A stretch of 64,000 nt of DNA from Tetrapisispora phaffii CBS 4417 (taxonomy: Eukaryota > Ascomycota > Saccharomycetes > Saccharomycetales > Saccharomycetaceae). A program made the position numbers and the translations under genes. Each line of letters starts with the position of its first letter. Position 1 is the stretch's first letter. Location: assembly GCF_000236905.1 (NCBI RefSeq), contig NC_016520.1, positions 1,054,001-1,118,000 on the forward strand. Direction: 5' to 3'. Shown in pieces: positions 61,126 through 64,000 of this stretch. Under the pieces are notes generated by a model. That model ran no database searches. It was given only the letters and a program-made list of their open reading frames with translations, and was not told where the DNA came from.

Positions 61126-64000
61126 AAGAGGATGAAGCTGATAATAATAATAAAGACACAGAAAATCATGAAAATACCAAACGTAATAGCTTAAAACCAT
61201 CCAAGAAACTTAACAGGTGGAGCATACAGATACCCAAGCTAAATATTAGTGCCCCAGAGAGTGATAACAGCTCTATTGAGGACATAGAATTCGATAATAC
61301 AGATATTTTACATCCTGGAACTGCTCCTACCATAAGAGGCCTTTCATCTCCACGTTTTATTATTACGGATCATAAAGGTGAATCTAGTGACAACTACTTT
61401 AGTGCTAAGCCGTCTGCAATCGAATCCGATATAACAGTTCATAACAATAATGGTCTAAGTGCGAAAAAAATAAATTGGAAAAGACCAGCTTTAACTTTAA
61501 CGATACCTTCTTTTAGTAACCCAATTAAGGTTATAAGTCCAAATAGTAGCTCAGGAAGGAGTTCCCCTAGATTCAACAAAAGTCAACAACAGGATGGATA
61601 CCTAACGTCAACCAGCCAAAATTCAAGGAAAAATTCATTTGCTTCAATTAAGGATAATACTGATTCAGATTCTAATATATCGAGAGTCCTAACCTATATT
61701 GATAATGAGGAATTAGAAGAATATGAAGATATTCAAAGGGAGTTTAGAAGTGCAATTGATGGAAATGGCTTTAGTTGGTTACCTCAATTAGATAACACAG
61801 GACCAAAAAGTTCATCTCCTCGAGAATTATCACCTGTGTCGTTACATTCACCAAGTGATCTTGAGCCTTCAATCCAATCAAATTTAGAATTAAATATTTT
61901 TACTCAGCCAAGTGCTAACTTGGAATCCAGTAAATCTCCTTTACATTTTTCTTCTGCGACAACGGATAAAAAGGTTTATTTTAATACAGACAATAATGTT
62001 GATGAACAAACACTTGAGATAACATATGAACAGGTAAAAGACTCACTTTCTGAAGAAGTTGAGTTACCAAATTTTGACGATTTTTTTGATAAAAATGAGT
62101 ATAATCATTTAAGATTATACGGTCATTCATTAGCTATTTTTTCAGAGACAAACTTATTAAGATATAGGTTAGCAAAACTGCATGTCAATCCAAAATATAA
62201 GTTATTATATTACATGTTACTAATAATATTCACAATTCTTTTATCATACAGAACATACAATCCCACCAATTACGATTTTTTGTATCATTTTTCAAGTCCA
62301 ATAGATACAATCAACTTTGTTCTTTGCATTTTATTTTCCATTCATGATGTTACTCAAATTATTGCATTTGGATTTTGGGATGATTCAGAAATGTTTCGGG
62401 CACATTCAAGAAATTATGTTTCTATTGTAGAGTGGATAGGGTTAGATAAGTTTTACACAAAAATGAGGAATCGTTACGGTGCAATTGTTGACGTGATAAT
62501 TCCTGTAAGATTATTATCTAACATTAACCGGTATAAAAAAAATATTTTTAGCATGAGAAGTTCAGTTACACAGACTTTTGAGTCAGAACCCAAACTTCGA
62601 AAATTTGATTGTCCCAGAGCATTTGCTCGTTCATCTTGGAATAGAAATGATTTAATTGCAAATGTCAGTTTCTGGATTGGATTATTACTCTCCATTAATA
62701 ATTTTGATCGTAGAACTGGATTAAATTTATTTAGAACTCTGGCAATCTTACGTATACTTAGATTATTAGACACAGATACAGGTATATCTGCCGTTCTTCG
62801 TGGATTAAAAGTTGGTATCCCCCAATTACTTTCTGTTGGATCTATGTTAGTATATTTTTGGACCTTTTTTGGTATATTAGGTGTTCAAATATTTAATAAT
62901 TCATTAAGAAGACAATGTGTTTGGATAAACCCTGATGACTCATTAGATACTTATCAATACGACAATCAATTCTGTGGAGGGTATTTAGACCCTACAACGA
63001 AGGAAGCATTAAATTACGTTTATTATGATGGTGAAGTGGGGCCTAATAGTAAAGGGTTTCTATGTCCTGTTAATTCCAAATGTATCTCTAATGCAAACCC
63101 TTTTAATGGTAGAGTCAGTTTTGACAACATTGTAAATTCAATGGAATTAATTTTTGTGATAATGAGTTCAAACACATTTACCGATTTGATGTATTACGCG
63201 ATGGATGCAGATGAAATGCCTGCCAGTTTATTCTTTATTGTGTCAACGATTGTATTAACTATATGGATGCTAAATCTTTTGCTTGCAGCTCTGGTTACAT
63301 CTTTTGAGATAGCAGATGCACAATTTAGAGAAAAAATGGCCAGGAAGGCAAAAACCATCGAAAGCCTACCACTACGTTTAATCGACGGTTATTGGAAATA
63401 TTTTAAATACAAAGCTGAAAAATCTAATTTAGCTGAATGGGTGCAGAAATGTTTGTTTTACTACGATAAGATCAAAGTTATATTTATAGTCGCTATTGCA
63501 ATTGATTTGGTAACACGAGCCTTACCGGAATCTGATAGCAGTCTATCCAAATTGAGTACAATTTTTCAAATAGAAAAGGCTATTACAATTATTCTATTTA
63601 TAGAATCAGTATCCATTTTATTTCTTCATTCATCTAATCTATGGAAATTCCTTACGACCCCCACTCTGTTAATAGATTTCATTACCTCAATAGTGACGTT
63701 AACTGTCACTTTAGTACAAGAAACTTATGATATTGGTCAAATTTACCAATGGCTGTCTATATTTCAGATATCTAGAAGTTATCGTGTGATCATGTATTTT
63801 GACTTTCTTAGAAAGCTTTGGAAACGTGTTTTAACAAATTATATTATGATTTGGGATCTTACTGCTTTCTATTTTCTATTCATTTACTTGGCTTCAATTA
63901 TTGTCTCAGTTTATTTTGAAGGTTACATACCAGCATCTGAAGAAGATGATACTGAATATGGAATGTATGGTTTACCAAATTCATTCATCTCTTTATTTAT
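61122..64000 (+). CDS. CCH1: Voltage-gated calcium channel alpha subunit Cch1 (3' end outside window)
   Basis: High-affinity plasma-membrane Ca2+ channel acting with Mid1. About 959 codons lie in the window and the frame is open to the end. A long Ser/Asn-rich cytosolic N-terminus (about 1-360) is followed by domain I transmembrane segments from near residue 365. The domain I pore is NSMELIFVIMSSNTFTDLMYY; its selectivity position is Asn, where animal channels have Glu, as known for Cch1. Domain II voltage-sensor segments begin near 63470, and another pore approach (YGLPNSFISLFI) is reached at the window end. The next in-frame Met is far downstream, which supports the start at 61122. Matches YGR217W. 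Confidence 0.94.
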   Translation, partial: MKEDEADNNNKDTENHENTKRNSLKPSKKLNRWSIQIPKLNISAPESDNSSIEDIEFDNTDILHPGTAPTIRGLSSPRFIITDHKGESSDNYFSAKPSAIESDITVHNNNGLSAKKINWKRPALTLTIPSFSNPIKVISPNSSSGRSSPRFNKSQQQDGYLTSTSQNSRKNSFASIKDNTDSDSNISRVLTYIDNEELEEYEDIQREFRSAIDGNGFSWLPQLDNTGPKSSSPRELSPVSLHSPSDLEPSIQSNLELNIFTQPSANLESSKSPLHFSSATTDKKVYFNTDNNVDEQTLEITYEQVKDSLSEEVELPNFDDFFDKNEYNHLRLYGHSLAIFSETNLLRYRLAKLHVNPKYKLLYYMLLIIFTILLSYRTYNPTNYDFLYHFSSPIDTINFVLCILFSIHDVTQIIAFGFWDDSEMFRAHSRNYVSIVEWIGLDKFYTKMRNRYGAIVDVIIPVRLLSNINRYKKNIFSMRSSVTQTFESEPKLRKFDCPRAFARSSWNRNDLIANVSFWIGLLLSINNFDRRTGLNLFRTLAILRILRLLDTDTGISAVLRGLKVGIPQLLSVGSMLVYFWTFFGILGVQIFNNSLRRQCVWINPDDSLDTYQYDNQFCGGYLDPTTKEALNYVYYDGEVGPNSKGFLCPVNSKCISNANPFNGRVSFDNIVNSMELIFVIMSSNTFTDLMYYAMDADEMPASLFFIVSTIVLTIWMLNLLLAALVTSFEIADAQFREKMARKAKTIESLPLRLIDGYWKYFKYKAEKSNLAEWVQKCLFYYDKIKVIFIVAIAIDLVTRALPESDSSLSKLSTIFQIEKAITIILFIESVSILFLHSSNLWKFLTTPTLLIDFITSIVTLTVTLVQETYDIGQIYQWLSIFQISRSYRVIMYFDFLRKLWKRVLTNYIMIWDLTAFYFLFIYLASIIVSVYFEGYIPASEEDDTEYGMYGLPNSFISLF

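Overview
The window is nuclear DNA of a budding yeast of the family Saccharomycetaceae. It is AT-rich and densely packed with mostly intronless genes. Introns with yeast signals (GTATGT donor, TACTAAC branch point) appear only where expected, in RPS0 and in tRNA-Trp. Nearly every protein can be matched by recognised motifs and remembered family sequences to a Saccharomyces cerevisiae gene. No database search was possible, so gene symbols rest on motif, length and gene-order recognition.

Gene order follows one ancestral block that S. cerevisiae now carries as two sister (whole-genome-duplication) tracks. The left end matches YJL016W-YJL011C: TPH3-like, CCT3, VTC4, RPC17. The rest interleaves chromosome VII-type genes (CRH1, HIP1, PDX1, FYV8, YPP1, PMT6, ELP2, YCH1, ADE3, TDA10, MVB12, SER2, YGR210C, ZPR1, RPS0, GPI1, CCH1) with chromosome X-type genes (SUI2, MHO1, TDH, MET3, TMA22, ILV3, TES1, REC107, MDE1, BNA1). 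Many other ancestral neighbours are absent (for example BUB1/MAD3, XKS1, SKI6, GPI14, ESS1, TRX2, LSM8). This fits a post-duplication species that kept a different set of copies from S. cerevisiae, such as a Tetrapisispora/Vanderwaltozyma-like lineage. The genus cannot be fixed from the sequence alone.

Layout: 1-9 kb chaperonin, polyphosphate polymerase, Pol III subunit and cell-wall transglycosylase. 9-14 kb tRNA-Trp, the permease HIP1 and a decayed tandem permease copy. 14-23 kb eIF2-alpha, MHO1, GAPDH, a GC-rich hairpin-bearing intergenic region, MET3 and PDX1. 23-39 kb a mitochondrial carrier, FYV8, TMA22, YPP1, THI4, PMT6 and ELP2. 39-54 kb metabolic genes (ILV3, ADE3, TES1, MDE1, BNA1, SER2) with YCH1, TDA10, REC107, MVB12 and YGR210C. 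54-64 kb ZPR1, RPS0, GPI1 and the first half of CCH1, which runs off the end.

The strongest unusual signals are as follows. (1) The MET3 promoter has CACGTG palindromes built as paired sites one helical turn apart, repeated about every 40 bp. (2) HIP1 ends early at a canonical A-AAA-AAG slippery heptamer, with the conserved permease tail intact in the -1 frame. (3) Several perfect hairpins with 3-nt loops lie between TDH and MET3. (4) A HIP1 pseudogene has a core almost identical to HIP1 but diverged ends. (5) Three serial hairpins precede CCT3, two of which share a GATCAC loop.
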